A DNA stretch of 64,000 bases from Microbacterium marinilacus (GTDB lineage: Bacteria > Actinomycetota > Actinomycetes > Actinomycetales > Microbacteriaceae), in NCBI RefSeq assembly GCF_019753765.1, contig NZ_JAIJZW010000006.1:186001-250000 (forward strand), read 5' to 3'. The notes under the pieces are model-generated. The model was not told where the DNA came from, did not search any database, and saw nothing but the letters and a program-made list of their open reading frames with translations. A program made the translations under genes and the position numbers. Position 1 is the first letter of the stretch. Each line of letters opens with the position of its first letter. Below, piece after piece: positions 1-8,483 of this stretch.

Positions 1-395
1 GCGTGCGGATCGACGACCTCGTGAGCCCCGACTCGCCGGATCCGCGCGTGAGGCGCCCGGTGATCCGCCGCGACGGCCTCGTGATCGCCCCCCTCGCCCC
101 CGAGGGGTCGCCGATCCACACGTACAAGATCACCTACCCGCCCGTGGCCGCTCTCCCGGAGCTGCGCGTGCACGACGGGTACGAGTGGCTCTACGTGCTC
201 ACAGGGCGCCTCCGCCTGCGGCTCGGCGACCAGGACCTCGTGCTCTCCCGGGGAGAGGCCGCCGAGTTCGACACGCGCACCCCCCACGCGATGTGCGCGG
301 CGGGCAAAGCGCCCGCCCAGGTGCTGAGCATCTTCAACGACGACGGGGCGCGCATGCACACGCGGGTCGCGGCCGGCGACGTCGACGCGGATTGA
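1..395 (+). CDS. Cupin-domain protein, 3' part (probable XRE-cupin regulator)
   Basis: Only the C-terminal ~130 residues are in the window. They form a small beta-barrel cupin 2 domain, with the segment YEWLYVLTGRLRLRLG followed by a GEAAEFDTRTPHAM stretch that supplies the usual metal/ligand-face histidine. Cupins of this type are normally fused behind an N-terminal XRE helix-turn-helix and regulate neighbouring genes. The linker-like start (IDDLVSPDSPDPRVRRP) fits such a fusion, so the real start probably lies upstream of base 1. A GTG at position 3 could start a stand-alone cupin, but no ribosome binding site is visible. The next gene is 160 bp downstream on the same strand. Confidence 0.75.
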   Translation, partial: VRIDDLVSPDSPDPRVRRPVIRRDGLVIAPLAPEGSPIHTYKITYPPVAALPELRVHDGYEWLYVLTGRLRLRLGDQDLVLSRGEAAEFDTRTPHAMCAAGKAPAQVLSIFNDDGARMHTRVAAGDVDAD

Positions 396-410
396 GCGCG
401 CCGTGCGCCG

Positions 411-443
411 CAGTCTGTGCGGCCAGAACGACAGATTGTGCGG
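411..443. promoter_or_regulatory. Direct repeat upstream of the GH3 operon
   Basis: Two copies of CAG(T/A)(C/T)TGTGCGG begin at 411 and 432, exactly 21 bp apart (two helical turns), in the gap before the permuted GH3 gene. Such spacing is typical of an activator or repressor binding two sites on one DNA face. The binder is unknown; the upstream cupin regulator is one candidate. Confidence 0.3.
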
Positions 444-555
444 GCGGCCGCGTAAAGAGGGAAGCGTCCGGAAGCATGTCTTCGACGGTCGGCAGAGGAG
501 CGCGTCGCGATGTCGCGGCGCAAGCGCCCGCCGCACAGCAAAGGAGCACAGCGTT

Positions 556-3453
556 ATGAGCACCGTGAATGCGGCGCAGCGGCCGTCTCGGCGGGCGGGA
601 AAGAAGCCACTGCGCCTGTGGGCGGCGGTCGTCGTCTACATCGTGGCCGCGGTCCTCGTCGTGGCACTGGTCGTAGGGAACTACTTCGCGAGTCGCTACT
701 TCGATCTCATCTCCCTTTACCTCGGGCAGCAGACGCAGACGGTCGTCGAGGCAGAGGGCGAGGAGACGCAGCACTACGTCAGCGACTTCGACAGCGACGC
801 CGACCGCCAGGCGTATCTCGAACAGGTCTCTACGGACATCTCCCGAGAGGGGATCACCCTCCTCGAGAACGACGGCGCCCTGCCGCTCGCGGCGGGCGCA
901 CGAATCAGTGTCCTCGGACAGGACGCCGTCGATCCCGTCTACGGCGGCGGCGGCGCCGGCTCGATCGATCCGTCTCTCGCCGTGACGCTGGGCGAGGGAC
1001 TGGACCAGGCCGGGTTTGAAGTGAACCCGGTGCTGTGGGACTTCTACGAGAGCGGCCCCGGCGCCGACTTCCGCAAGACGACCCCGGACGTCTACGGGGA
1101 GGGCGCGTACGCCGTCAACGAGGTGCCCCGCGCGCTCTACACCGACGACGTCGTCGGCAGCTTCGGCGACTACGCGGACGCCGCGGTGGTCGTGATCGGC
1201 CGGTCCGGCGGCGAGACCGCCGACCTCGCCTCGACGTCCGGCGAGAGCGGCGTAGCGTACCTGCAGCTCGACCCGGACGAGCGCGACATGATCGAGCTGG
1301 CGACCGAGAACTTCGACGACGTGATCGTCGTGCTGAACACCTCGAACCCGCTGGAGCTCGGCTTCCTCGAGGAGTACCCGATCAGCGCCGCCGTCTGGGT
1401 CGGCTCGCTCGGCCAGCACGGCGCGACCGCCGTCGGCGAGGCGCTGTCCGGCGTCGTCAACCCGTCGGGGGCGCTCGTGGACACCTATGCCTATGACTCC
1501 CTCGGAGCCCCGGCGATGGCGAACCTCGGTAGCTATGCGATCACGAACAGCGATGTGCCGATGGGTGATACCTACCTCGCCTACGCCGAGGGCATCTACG
1601 TGGGCTACGCGTACTACGAGACCCGGTACGAGGACGTCGTCCTCGGCGCCGAGAGCGCTGACGCCTTCGACTACGCGTCCGAGGTGCAGTACCCGTTCGG
1701 CCACGGCGACTCCTACACGACGTTCGCCTGGTCCGGCTACTCCGTCGAGGAGCATGGTGACGCCTTCACAGTTGGCGTCGACGTCGTCAACACCGGCGAG
1801 ACTGCGGGCAAGGACATCGTGCAGGTCTACCTGCAGTCGCCCTACACCGACTACGACCGCGAGCACCGGATCGAGAAGGCCGCCGTCGAGCTGGCGGGCT
1901 ATGCGAAGACCGGCCTGCTGGAGCCCGGGGAGTCCGCGACGGTGCAGATCGAGGTGCCGCGCGAGCTCATGAAGGCCTATGACGCATACGGTGCGGGCAC
2001 CTACATCCTCGACGCCGGTGACTACTACCTCACGGCGGCCGACGACGCGCACGCCGCAGCGGACAACATCCTCGCGGCCAAGGGACGCAGCACGGCGGAC
2101 GGGATGACCTCCGACGGTGACGCCGACTTCGCCCACCGGATGACGGTGGAAGACCTGGACGTGAGCACTTACGCCGTCTCGGCGGAGACCGGCGCGGCGA
2201 TCACGAACCAGTTCGAGTCCAGCGATGTGCGCACCTGGGACGATTCGTTCTCTTACCTGAGCCGCAGCGACTGGACCGGCACCTGGCCGACGACCTACCA
2301 GGACGGCAGCTGGGAGGCACCTGAGGCGTTCGTCGGGGCCCTCGCGATCCCCGACAGCCAGGACGGCGAGGCCGAGGCGCCGGTGTTCGGGACCGTCGCC
2401 CCCGCGTACGGCGAGCTCAACGCGGCGATGCTCATCGGCGAGGAGTACGACAGCCCCGTATGGGACGCGCTGCTGCAGCAGGCGAGCCTCGACGAGCTCG
2501 ACCAGCTCGTCCGCATCGGCGGCTACGCCACGCGCGGCGTGGACTCGATCCAGCTGCCGGCGACGGTGCTCAAGGACGGGCCTGCCGGCTTCTCCGCCAC
2601 GCTGACCGGCGGGGACAACGGCATGGCCTACCCGCCCGCGATCGTGCTGGCCTCGTCCTGGAACGACGAGCTCGCGCGCGAGATGGGGCTCGCCATCGGT
2701 GAGGACAGCCTGTCGCTCGGGTACGCCGGCTGGTACGCGCCGTCGATGAACATCCACCGCACCCCGTACTCGGGCCGCAACTTCGAGTACTTCTCCGAGG
2801 ACGGGTTCATCTCCGGCAAGATGGGCGCCGCGATGGTCGACGGCGCTCAGGACAAGGGCGTGATCGTCTTCACGAAGCACTTCGCCGTGAACGACCAGGA
2901 GACCAACCGCATCGGCGGCGCGATGCTCGCCAGCGAGCAGGCAGTGCGGGAGCTCTACCTACTGCCGTTCGAGCTCACCGTCCGCGAGGGTGGTGCCCGC
3001 GGCATGATGGCCTCGATGAACCGCCTCGGCCCGCTGTGGACGGGCGCCCATCCTGGACTCGTCACCGAGACGCTGCGCGGCGAGTGGGGCTTCCAGGGCG
3101 TCGTGGAGACGGACCAGGCGTCGTTCGACGTGTTCGTCTACGAGGATTTGCGCCAGGGCCTCGCGGCCGGCACGGACCTGTGGCTCAACACCGACGCCGC
3201 GCTCTGGAAGCTGCCGGACGACCAGGTCACGCCCGCCGTGCAGGCAGACATCGTCCGCGCTGCGCACAACGTCGCGTACGCGGTCGTCAACAGCAACGCG
3301 ATGAACGGCCTCTCTGCCGGTGGCGAGCTCGTCTCCGTCACCCCGCTGTGGATGTGGGGGCTGATCGCGGTCGATGTCGTCGTCGGGCTGGCGATCGCTC
3401 TGATCGTCTTCCTCGTGACTCGCCGGCTCATCCGCCAACGCCGGGAGGCATGA
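556..3453 (+). CDS. Circularly permuted, membrane-anchored GH3 glycoside hydrolase
   Basis: This is a 965-residue beta-glycosidase of family GH3 whose domains run in reverse order. After an N-terminal membrane helix (about residues 20-45) come the GH3 C-terminal (alpha/beta sandwich) domain, a fibronectin III-like domain (IVQVYLQSPYTDYDREHR region), and only then the TIM-barrel N-domain with its substrate motifs (KDGPAGFS, NIHRTPYSGRNFEYFSED, FTKHFAVNDQE). The expected nucleophile is Asp853 in GVVETDQAS, where most relatives have SDW. A second membrane helix ends the protein (LIAVDVVVGLAIALIVFLVT). The ATG at 556 is chosen because AAGGAG lies 10 nt upstream; an open frame runs further up but has no ribosome binding site. 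Likely function: hydrolysis of beta-glucosides or xylosides at the cell surface. It is followed by a second, conventional GH3. Confidence 0.88.
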   Translation: MSTVNAAQRPSRRAGKKPLRLWAAVVVYIVAAVLVVALVVGNYFASRYFDLISLYLGQQTQTVVEAEGEETQHYVSDFDSDADRQAYLEQVSTDISREGITLLENDGALPLAAGARISVLGQDAVDPVYGGGGAGSIDPSLAVTLGEGLDQAGFEVNPVLWDFYESGPGADFRKTTPDVYGEGAYAVNEVPRALYTDDVVGSFGDYADAAVVVIGRSGGETADLASTSGESGVAYLQLDPDERDMIELATENFDDVIVVLNTSNPLELGFLEEYPISAAVWVGSLGQHGATAVGEALSGVVNPSGALVDTYAYDSLGAPAMANLGSYAITNSDVPMGDTYLAYAEGIYVGYAYYETRYEDVVLGAESADAFDYASEVQYPFGHGDSYTTFAWSGYSVEEHGDAFTVGVDVVNTGETAGKDIVQVYLQSPYTDYDREHRIEKAAVELAGYAKTGLLEPGESATVQIEVPRELMKAYDAYGAGTYILDAGDYYLTAADDAHAAADNILAAKGRSTADGMTSDGDADFAHRMTVEDLDVSTYAVSAETGAAITNQFESSDVRTWDDSFSYLSRSDWTGTWPTTYQDGSWEAPEAFVGALAIPDSQDGEAEAPVFGTVAPAYGELNAAMLIGEEYDSPVWDALLQQASLDELDQLVRIGGYATRGVDSIQLPATVLKDGPAGFSATLTGGDNGMAYPPAIVLASSWNDELAREMGLAIGEDSLSLGYAGWYAPSMNIHRTPYSGRNFEYFSEDGFISGKMGAAMVDGAQDKGVIVFTKHFAVNDQETNRIGGAMLASEQAVRELYLLPFELTVREGGARGMMASMNRLGPLWTGAHPGLVTETLRGEWGFQGVVETDQASFDVFVYEDLRQGLAAGTDLWLNTDAALWKLPDDQVTPAVQADIVRAAHNVAYAVVNSNAMNGLSAGGELVSVTPLWMWGLIAVDVVVGLAIALIVFLVTRRLIRQRREA

Positions 3454-3457
3454 CAGA

Positions 3458-3519
3458 CGCCCCGCCCCCTCCGCGGGGCGAACGACGGGGCCGGAGCGGT
3501 GGGGACCGGCTCCGGCCCC
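3458..3519 (+). terminator. Two tandem hairpins between the GH3 genes
   Basis: An 8-bp perfect stem (3458-3465 with 3473-3480) is followed by an 11-bp perfect stem (3487-3497 with 3509-3519) with an 11-nt loop. There is no U-tract, and the second stem ends 6 nt before the AGGAGA of the next gene. They may be an attenuator or an mRNA-stabilising structure rather than a full terminator. Confidence 0.5.
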
Positions 3520-3534
3520 GGACCAGGAGAGAAC

Positions 3535-6048
3535 GTGACTGAATCCAACCCGCGCCAGGCGCCTACGACCCACGAGGTCGAGTCGCTGGTCGCGTCGCTG
3601 ACGCTGCTCGAGAAGGCGGCGCTGCTCAGCGGGGCCGACGTGTGGCGCACCCGCGGCATCCCGCGGCTCGGCGTCCCGCAGATCTGGATGTCGGACGGCC
3701 CGCACGGCCTGCGCCGGCAGACCGGATCGGCGGACCACCTCGGGCTCGCCAAGAGCGAGCCGGCGACCTGCTTCCCGACGGCGGCGACCGTCGCGAACAG
3801 CTGGGACGAGGGCCTGGCCGAGCGGATCGGGCGGGCGCTCGGACGCGAGGCGCGGGAGCAGGGCGTGCACGTGCTGCTCGGACCCGGGCTGAACATCAAG
3901 CGCAGCCCGCTCGGCGGCAGGAACTTCGAGTACTTCTCGGAGGACCCCGAGCTGTCGGGCCGCCTCGCCGCCGGCTACGTGCGCGGCATCCAGTCGGAGG
4001 GGGTCGCGGCGACGCCGAAGCACTTCGCCGTGAACAGCCAGGAGCTGCGCCGCATGGTGTCGGACTCTGTGGTCGACGAGCGCACGCTGCGCGAGCTGTA
4101 CCTGACCGCGTTCGAGATCGTCGTCCGCGAGGCGGGCCCGTGGGCGCTCATGTCGTCGTACAACCTCGTGAACGGCACCTACGCGCACGAGCACCGTGAG
4201 CTGCTCGTGGACATCCTGCGCGAGGAGTGGGGCTTCGACGGGGCCGTCGTGTCGGACTGGGGAGGCGGCAACGACGCGCCCGCGGCCGTGGCCGCCGGCG
4301 GGGCGATCGAGATGCCGTCGCCCGGCTTCGACTCGGTGCGGGACATCGTCGCCGCGGTGCAGGACGGGCGGCTCGACGAGGCCGACCTCGACGCGCGCGT
4401 CGCCGAGGTGCTGACGCTCGTGCGGCGGGTCACCGCGGACGGCACGGCCGTGACGGCCGACGCCGACGCGCACCACGCGCTCGCCCGCGAGGCCGCCGCC
4501 CAGAGCGCCGTGCTGCTGCGCAACGCCGGGGGAGTCCTGCCGCTGGCGGTGGGCACGCGCGTCGCCCTGATCGGCGACTTCGCGCAGGTTCCGCGCTACC
4601 AGGGCTCCGGCTCGTCGGCGGTCAACCCGACCCGCCTGACGAACCTGCGCGACGCGATCACCGGCACGGGCCTCTCCCTCGCCGGCTTCGCGCAGGGCTT
4701 CTCGCGCCTCGGCTCGGACGACGACGCGCGCCTGCGCGCGGAGGCGGCCGCGCTCGCCGCGACGGCGGACGTGGCCGTGCTGGCGCTCGGGCTGCCCGAG
4801 AGCTTCGAGTCGGAGGGGCTCGACCGTGAGCACCTGCGGCTGCCCGAGCAGCAGCTCGCCACGCTGCGCGCGGTCGCCGTCACCGGCACGCCCGTCGTCG
4901 TCGTGCTCAGCGGCGGCGGCGCGATCGAGACGCCGTGGCTCGACCAGGCCGCCGCCGTCCTGCACGCGTACCTCGGCGGCCAGGCCGGCGCGGAGGGCGT
5001 CTGGGACGCGCTCACGGGCGTGGTCGACCCGGGCGGGCGCCTCGCCGAGACCCTGCCGCGTCGCCTGGAGGACGATCCGCTGGCCGGGCTGTTCCCGGCC
5101 CAGGGCCCCACGGCCGAGTACCGCGAGGGGCTGCTCAGCCGCTACCGCTACCACGCGACCGCGGGCGTCGACCCGGCGTTCCCGCTGGGCTTCGGGCTCA
5201 GCTACACGACGTTCTCCTACAGCGACCTGCGGGTGACCGAGGAGGGCGCCTCCTTCACCGTCGCGAACACCGGCGCACGCGCGGGCGCGGAGGTGCCGCA
5301 GCTGTACATGCGGCGCGTGTCGGAGTCGGCCGTGCCCCGACCCGCGATCGAGCTGAAGGGCTTCCGCAAGCTGCACCTCGGCGTCGGGGAGTCCGCCGTC
5401 GTCGACATCCCGTTCACCGATCGGACGTTCCGCTTCTGGGACGTGCGCTCGGGCTCCTGGCAGGTCGAGGCGGGGCGCTACGAGATCCTCGCGGGCCCGC
5501 ACAGCGGTGAGCTGCCGCTGTCGGCCGAGCTCGAGCTCGCGGGGACGATCGCCGCGGGCCGGGTGGACGCCGCGCTCGCCGACTACGTGCGGGGCGACGT
5601 GCGCGCCGTTCCCGACGACACCTTCGCCGCCCTGCTCGGCAAGCCCGTCCCGCAGAGCTCCTGGGACGACGGGGAGCTGGCCGTGAACACGCCGATGGAC
5701 CAGCTGCGCCGCGCCCGCAGCGGTCTCGCGCGGTTCGCGTTCGGCGTCCTCGAGCGCCGCAAGCGCAAGGCGGACGCCGCGGGCACGCCGGACCTCAACA
5801 TCCTCTTCCTCTACAACGCGCCGTTCCGGATCATCCACAAGATGAGCGGCGGGCTGGCCACCCGGCGCCTGACCGACGGCGTCCTCACGCTCGCCAACGG
5901 GCGGTCCGTGCGCGGGCTGGGGAAGGTGATCGGAGGGTTCTTCTCCGGACGCCGCGCGGAGAGGCGCACCGCCCGTGCGTTCGCCGACGCGAGCAGCGCG
6001 CCGGCATCCGCCGTGTCGCCGGACGAGCAGGACGGGAGCGCCCGATGA
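3535..6048 (+). CDS. GH3 family beta-glucosidase-type glycoside hydrolase
   Basis: This 837-residue GH3 enzyme has the normal domain order. The TIM barrel carries WMSDGPHGLR, NIKRSPLGGRNFEYFSEDP and TPKHFAVNSQE, and its nucleophile is Asp241 in VVSDWGGGND. The alpha/beta sandwich domain follows (LLRNAGGVLPL, IGDFAQVPRYQGSGSS), then a fibronectin III-like domain (GFGLSYTTFSY, LKGFRKLHLG). About 150 further residues at the C-terminus match no domain I recognise. No signal peptide is visible, so it is probably cytoplasmic, acting on oligosaccharides released outside by its membrane-bound neighbour. The GTG at 3535 is chosen for the AGGAGA ending 4 nt before it. The stop overlaps the next gene (ATGA). 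Confidence 0.9.
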   Translation: MTESNPRQAPTTHEVESLVASLTLLEKAALLSGADVWRTRGIPRLGVPQIWMSDGPHGLRRQTGSADHLGLAKSEPATCFPTAATVANSWDEGLAERIGRALGREAREQGVHVLLGPGLNIKRSPLGGRNFEYFSEDPELSGRLAAGYVRGIQSEGVAATPKHFAVNSQELRRMVSDSVVDERTLRELYLTAFEIVVREAGPWALMSSYNLVNGTYAHEHRELLVDILREEWGFDGAVVSDWGGGNDAPAAVAAGGAIEMPSPGFDSVRDIVAAVQDGRLDEADLDARVAEVLTLVRRVTADGTAVTADADAHHALAREAAAQSAVLLRNAGGVLPLAVGTRVALIGDFAQVPRYQGSGSSAVNPTRLTNLRDAITGTGLSLAGFAQGFSRLGSDDDARLRAEAAALAATADVAVLALGLPESFESEGLDREHLRLPEQQLATLRAVAVTGTPVVVVLSGGGAIETPWLDQAAAVLHAYLGGQAGAEGVWDALTGVVDPGGRLAETLPRRLEDDPLAGLFPAQGPTAEYREGLLSRYRYHATAGVDPAFPLGFGLSYTTFSYSDLRVTEEGASFTVANTGARAGAEVPQLYMRRVSESAVPRPAIELKGFRKLHLGVGESAVVDIPFTDRTFRFWDVRSGSWQVEAGRYEILAGPHSGELPLSAELELAGTIAAGRVDAALADYVRGDVRAVPDDTFAALLGKPVPQSSWDDGELAVNTPMDQLRRARSGLARFAFGVLERRKRKADAAGTPDLNILFLYNAPFRIIHKMSGGLATRRLTDGVLTLANGRSVRGLGKVIGGFFSGRRAERRTARAFADASSAPASAVSPDEQDGSAR

Positions 6049-6665
6049 TCGCCGCCGTGCGGAGGGCCTGGTCCTCCTTCGTCGTCAAGCACCCCGAGCT
6101 GTCGAGGTTCCTCGTGTTCTTGCTCATCAGCAACGGCGTGACGGTGCTGCAGCTCGCGCTCATGCCGATCTTCCGCTGGGGGCTCGACTCGTTCACGGGG
6201 CTCGTCGGCGTCGACTTCCAGGTGCTGCCCGTCGGCAGCCAGGTAGACGGCAGCCCGTACTACATGTTCGACTACGCCGCCGGGCCGCTGCCCGCCGGCG
6301 GGGGCGGGCTGGCGTACTTCCTGGCCGTGCAGGTCACGCTGCTCATCGCGCAGGTGATCAACTTCTTCCTGCAGCGCAACATCACCTTCAAGTCGAACAC
6401 CTCGGTGTGGGTGGCCGCCGCCTGGTACACGGCCGCGTACATCGTCATCACGTTCATCGCCGCGGCGGCGCAGGGCTTCTACAAGGCGCCGATCTATCAC
6501 CTGCTGATGACGGGTTGGGGCTGGGGAGCCACGGGCGAGGTCGTCGCCGACGTGCTGACGATGATCATCAACTCGGCGATCTCGTTCTGGGTGTTCTACC
6601 CGATCTTCAAGGTGATCTTCCGTCAGGTTCCCGAGGAGGAGCCGGCGGCCACGGTCACGCGATGA
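6045..6665 (+). CDS. GtrA-like polytopic membrane protein
   Basis: The 206-residue protein has about four hydrophobic segments (FLVFLLISNGVTVLQLAL, LAYFLAVQVTLLIAQVINFF, WYTAAYIVITFIAAAAQGF and the last near DVLTMIINSAISFWVFYP). The pattern NFFLQRNITFKS is typical of the GtrA family, small proteins associated with flipping of lipid-linked sugars and usually paired with a GT2 glycosyltransferase. Here a GT2 gene follows directly with an overlapping start. An unusually long extracytoplasmic loop sits between helices one and two (about residues 45-95). The start overlaps the stop of the GH3 gene by 4 nt. Role in glycan or polymer decoration is inferred from family and context. Confidence 0.75.
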   Translation: MIAAVRRAWSSFVVKHPELSRFLVFLLISNGVTVLQLALMPIFRWGLDSFTGLVGVDFQVLPVGSQVDGSPYYMFDYAAGPLPAGGGGLAYFLAVQVTLLIAQVINFFLQRNITFKSNTSVWVAAAWYTAAYIVITFIAAAAQGFYKAPIYHLLMTGWGWGATGEVVADVLTMIINSAISFWVFYPIFKVIFRQVPEEEPAATVTR

Positions 6666-7738
6666 TGTCGCAGGACGCCGCGGCCGGGCAGACTGGTGTC
6701 GTGCCCCTGCTGACGGTCGTGGTCCCCGCGTACGACGCGGCCGCGTACCTGCATCGTGCGCTCGACCCGCTGGTCGCCTTCGCGGCGGCGCATCTCGGCG
6801 CGATCGAGGTGGTCGTCGTCGACGACGGCTCGAACGACGGCACGGGCGCGCTCGCCGACGCCTACGCGGTGCAGGCCCCGGAGGTCGTGCGTGTGATCCA
6901 TCAGCGCAACGCGGGGCACGGCGGGGCGATCAACGCCGGGGTCGCCGCGGCGACCGGGCGCTATCTGAAGGTGCTCGACGCCGACGACTGGCTCGACAGC
7001 CTGGTGCTCGTGGAGGTGCTCGCCGAGCTCGCCCGGCGCGAGGCGCAGGGCGGCATCGATCTGCTGGTCACCGACTTCACGCACGTCCGCGACGGACGCG
7101 GCGACCGCGTCGTGAGGTTCGACTCGGTGTTCCCGGCGCGCCGCCTGATCGGCTGGGAGCAGACGGCGCGGTTCGCCCGGCGGCAGTACCTGATGATGCA
7201 CGCCGTCATCTTCCGCACTGCGCTGCTGCGCCGGTCCGGCCTGAGCCTGCCCGAGCACACGTTCTACGTCGACAGCCTGTACGTGCTGACGGCGCTCGCC
7301 CACACACGGCGCATCGTGTACCTGCCGGTGTCGCTGTACCGCTACGTCATCGGGCGCGCCGGGCAGTCGGTCGAGGCGGACACGATGCTGCGGCGCGTCG
7401 ATCAGCAGCTGCGGGTGACGCGCCTCGCGCTGGCGATGCTGCCCGACCCGCGGGACGTCGTCTCGGGCGCGGTGCCCGTCCGGCTGTACGGCGCGATGAT
7501 GCACTACGTCGAGGCGCTGTGCGTGGTCACGAGCGCGACCCTGTCGCGCGGCGGCACCCGCGCCCATCTCGCGCAGCGGCAGGCGTTCTGGGCGGAGGTG
7601 CAGGCGGAGAGCCCGTGGCTGCACGCGCGGCTGCGCCGCACGCTGTTCGGCGCGAGCAGCAACCTGCCGGGCCGGGCGGGGAGCCGGGTGACCACCCTCG
7701 CGTACCACGCGGCCCGACGCGTCGTGGGGTTCAGCTGA
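6662..7738 (+). CDS. GT2 family glycosyltransferase
   Basis: The N-terminal 120 residues form a GT-A fold: VVVPAYDAAAYLHRAL, then EVVVVDDGSNDGTG for nucleotide binding, and KVLDADDW as the metal-binding DxD-type motif. The family transfers a sugar from a nucleotide-activated donor to a lipid or glycan. Together with the GtrA-like protein before it, the gene suggests synthesis of a lipid-linked sugar used outside the membrane. The ATG at 6662 overlaps the previous stop. ATG 6665 and GTG 6700 are alternatives, and no strong ribosome binding site decides between them. A gap of 22 bp leads to the response regulator. Confidence 0.85.
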   Translation: MMSQDAAAGQTGVVPLLTVVVPAYDAAAYLHRALDPLVAFAAAHLGAIEVVVVDDGSNDGTGALADAYAVQAPEVVRVIHQRNAGHGGAINAGVAAATGRYLKVLDADDWLDSLVLVEVLAELARREAQGGIDLLVTDFTHVRDGRGDRVVRFDSVFPARRLIGWEQTARFARRQYLMMHAVIFRTALLRRSGLSLPEHTFYVDSLYVLTALAHTRRIVYLPVSLYRYVIGRAGQSVEADTMLRRVDQQLRVTRLALAMLPDPRDVVSGAVPVRLYGAMMHYVEALCVVTSATLSRGGTRAHLAQRQAFWAEVQAESPWLHARLRRTLFGASSNLPGRAGSRVTTLAYHAARRVVGFS

Positions 7739-7760
7739 TGCCGGGGGCATCGAGGCAGTC

Positions 7761-8483
7761 GTGATCCGCATCGGCGTCGTGGAGGACGATCCGGTCAGCC
7801 TGGATCGCCTGGTCTCGCACATCGACCGGTTCCGTCGCGAGCACGGCGGGCACTTCCGCGTCGACGCCTTCGCCGACGGTGCCGACCTGCTCCACGAGTA
7901 CCGCGCCGACTTCGACGTGCTGTTCCTCGACATCATGATGGAGCGGGTCGACGGCATGACGGTCGCGCGGCGCATCCGCGAGACCGACTCCGAAGTCGTG
8001 ATCGTGTTCGTCACCGCGTCTCCCCAGTACGCGATCAGCGGCTACGAGGTGGCCGCGCTCAGCTATCTGCTGAAGCCGGTGCCGTACCCGGCGTTCGCGC
8101 AGGAGCTGGAGCGCGTGCTCGCGCAGCTGCGGCGGCGCGAGAGGAGACGCCTGCTGCTGACCACCTCGGACGGCGCGCACCATCGGCTCGACGTCGCCGA
8201 GATCCTCTATCTCGAGAGTGTTAAGCACCACGTGCTCGTGCACACCGCGGACGGCGACCACGACGTCGTCACGACGCTCAAGGCCATGGAGGCCGAGCTG
8301 GTCGACGCCGGCTTCCACCGCTGCAACAGCGGCTACCTCGTGAACCTGCGGCACGTGATCGGCGTCGAGGGCGGGGAGTGCCGGCTGCGCGGGGGCGCGC
8401 GCCTGCAGATCTCGCGCCCCCGCCGCAAGGACTTCCTGGCCGCCCTGGCGGCGGACATCGGCGAACGCGGGGTGGGCACGTGA
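7761..8483 (+). CDS. LytTR-family response regulator
   Basis: The receiver domain (about residues 1-120) has the acidic pair EDD at 8-10, phosphoacceptor Asp57 in FLDIMM, and a conserved Lys in LLKPVPYP. It is followed by a LytTR DNA-binding domain (about 140-235; ILYLESVKHHVLVHT, FHRCNSGYLVNLRHV). The family (AgrA, VirR, LytR) controls exoproducts, bacteriocins and cell-wall functions. The GTG start lies 22 bp after the glycosyltransferase stop. The stop overlaps the partner kinase gene by 4 nt, so the two are co-translated. Confidence 0.92.
   Translation: MIRIGVVEDDPVSLDRLVSHIDRFRREHGGHFRVDAFADGADLLHEYRADFDVLFLDIMMERVDGMTVARRIRETDSEVVIVFVTASPQYAISGYEVAALSYLLKPVPYPAFAQELERVLAQLRRRERRRLLLTTSDGAHHRLDVAEILYLESVKHHVLVHTADGDHDVVTTLKAMEAELVDAGFHRCNSGYLVNLRHVIGVEGGECRLRGGARLQISRPRRKDFLAALAADIGERGVGT

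Noticed and set aside
556..3453. Permuted domain order as a possible assembly error or gene fusion artefact
   Set aside because: The reading frame is uninterrupted, has plausible membrane anchors at both ends and a good ribosome binding site, and permuted GH3 proteins of this kind are known from other actinobacteria.
334..5838. Very long open reading frames on the minus strand opposite the two GH3 genes
   Set aside because: They mirror the codon structure of the high-GC genes on the plus strand, have Arg/His/Val-rich nonsense composition and no ribosome binding sites or known domains.
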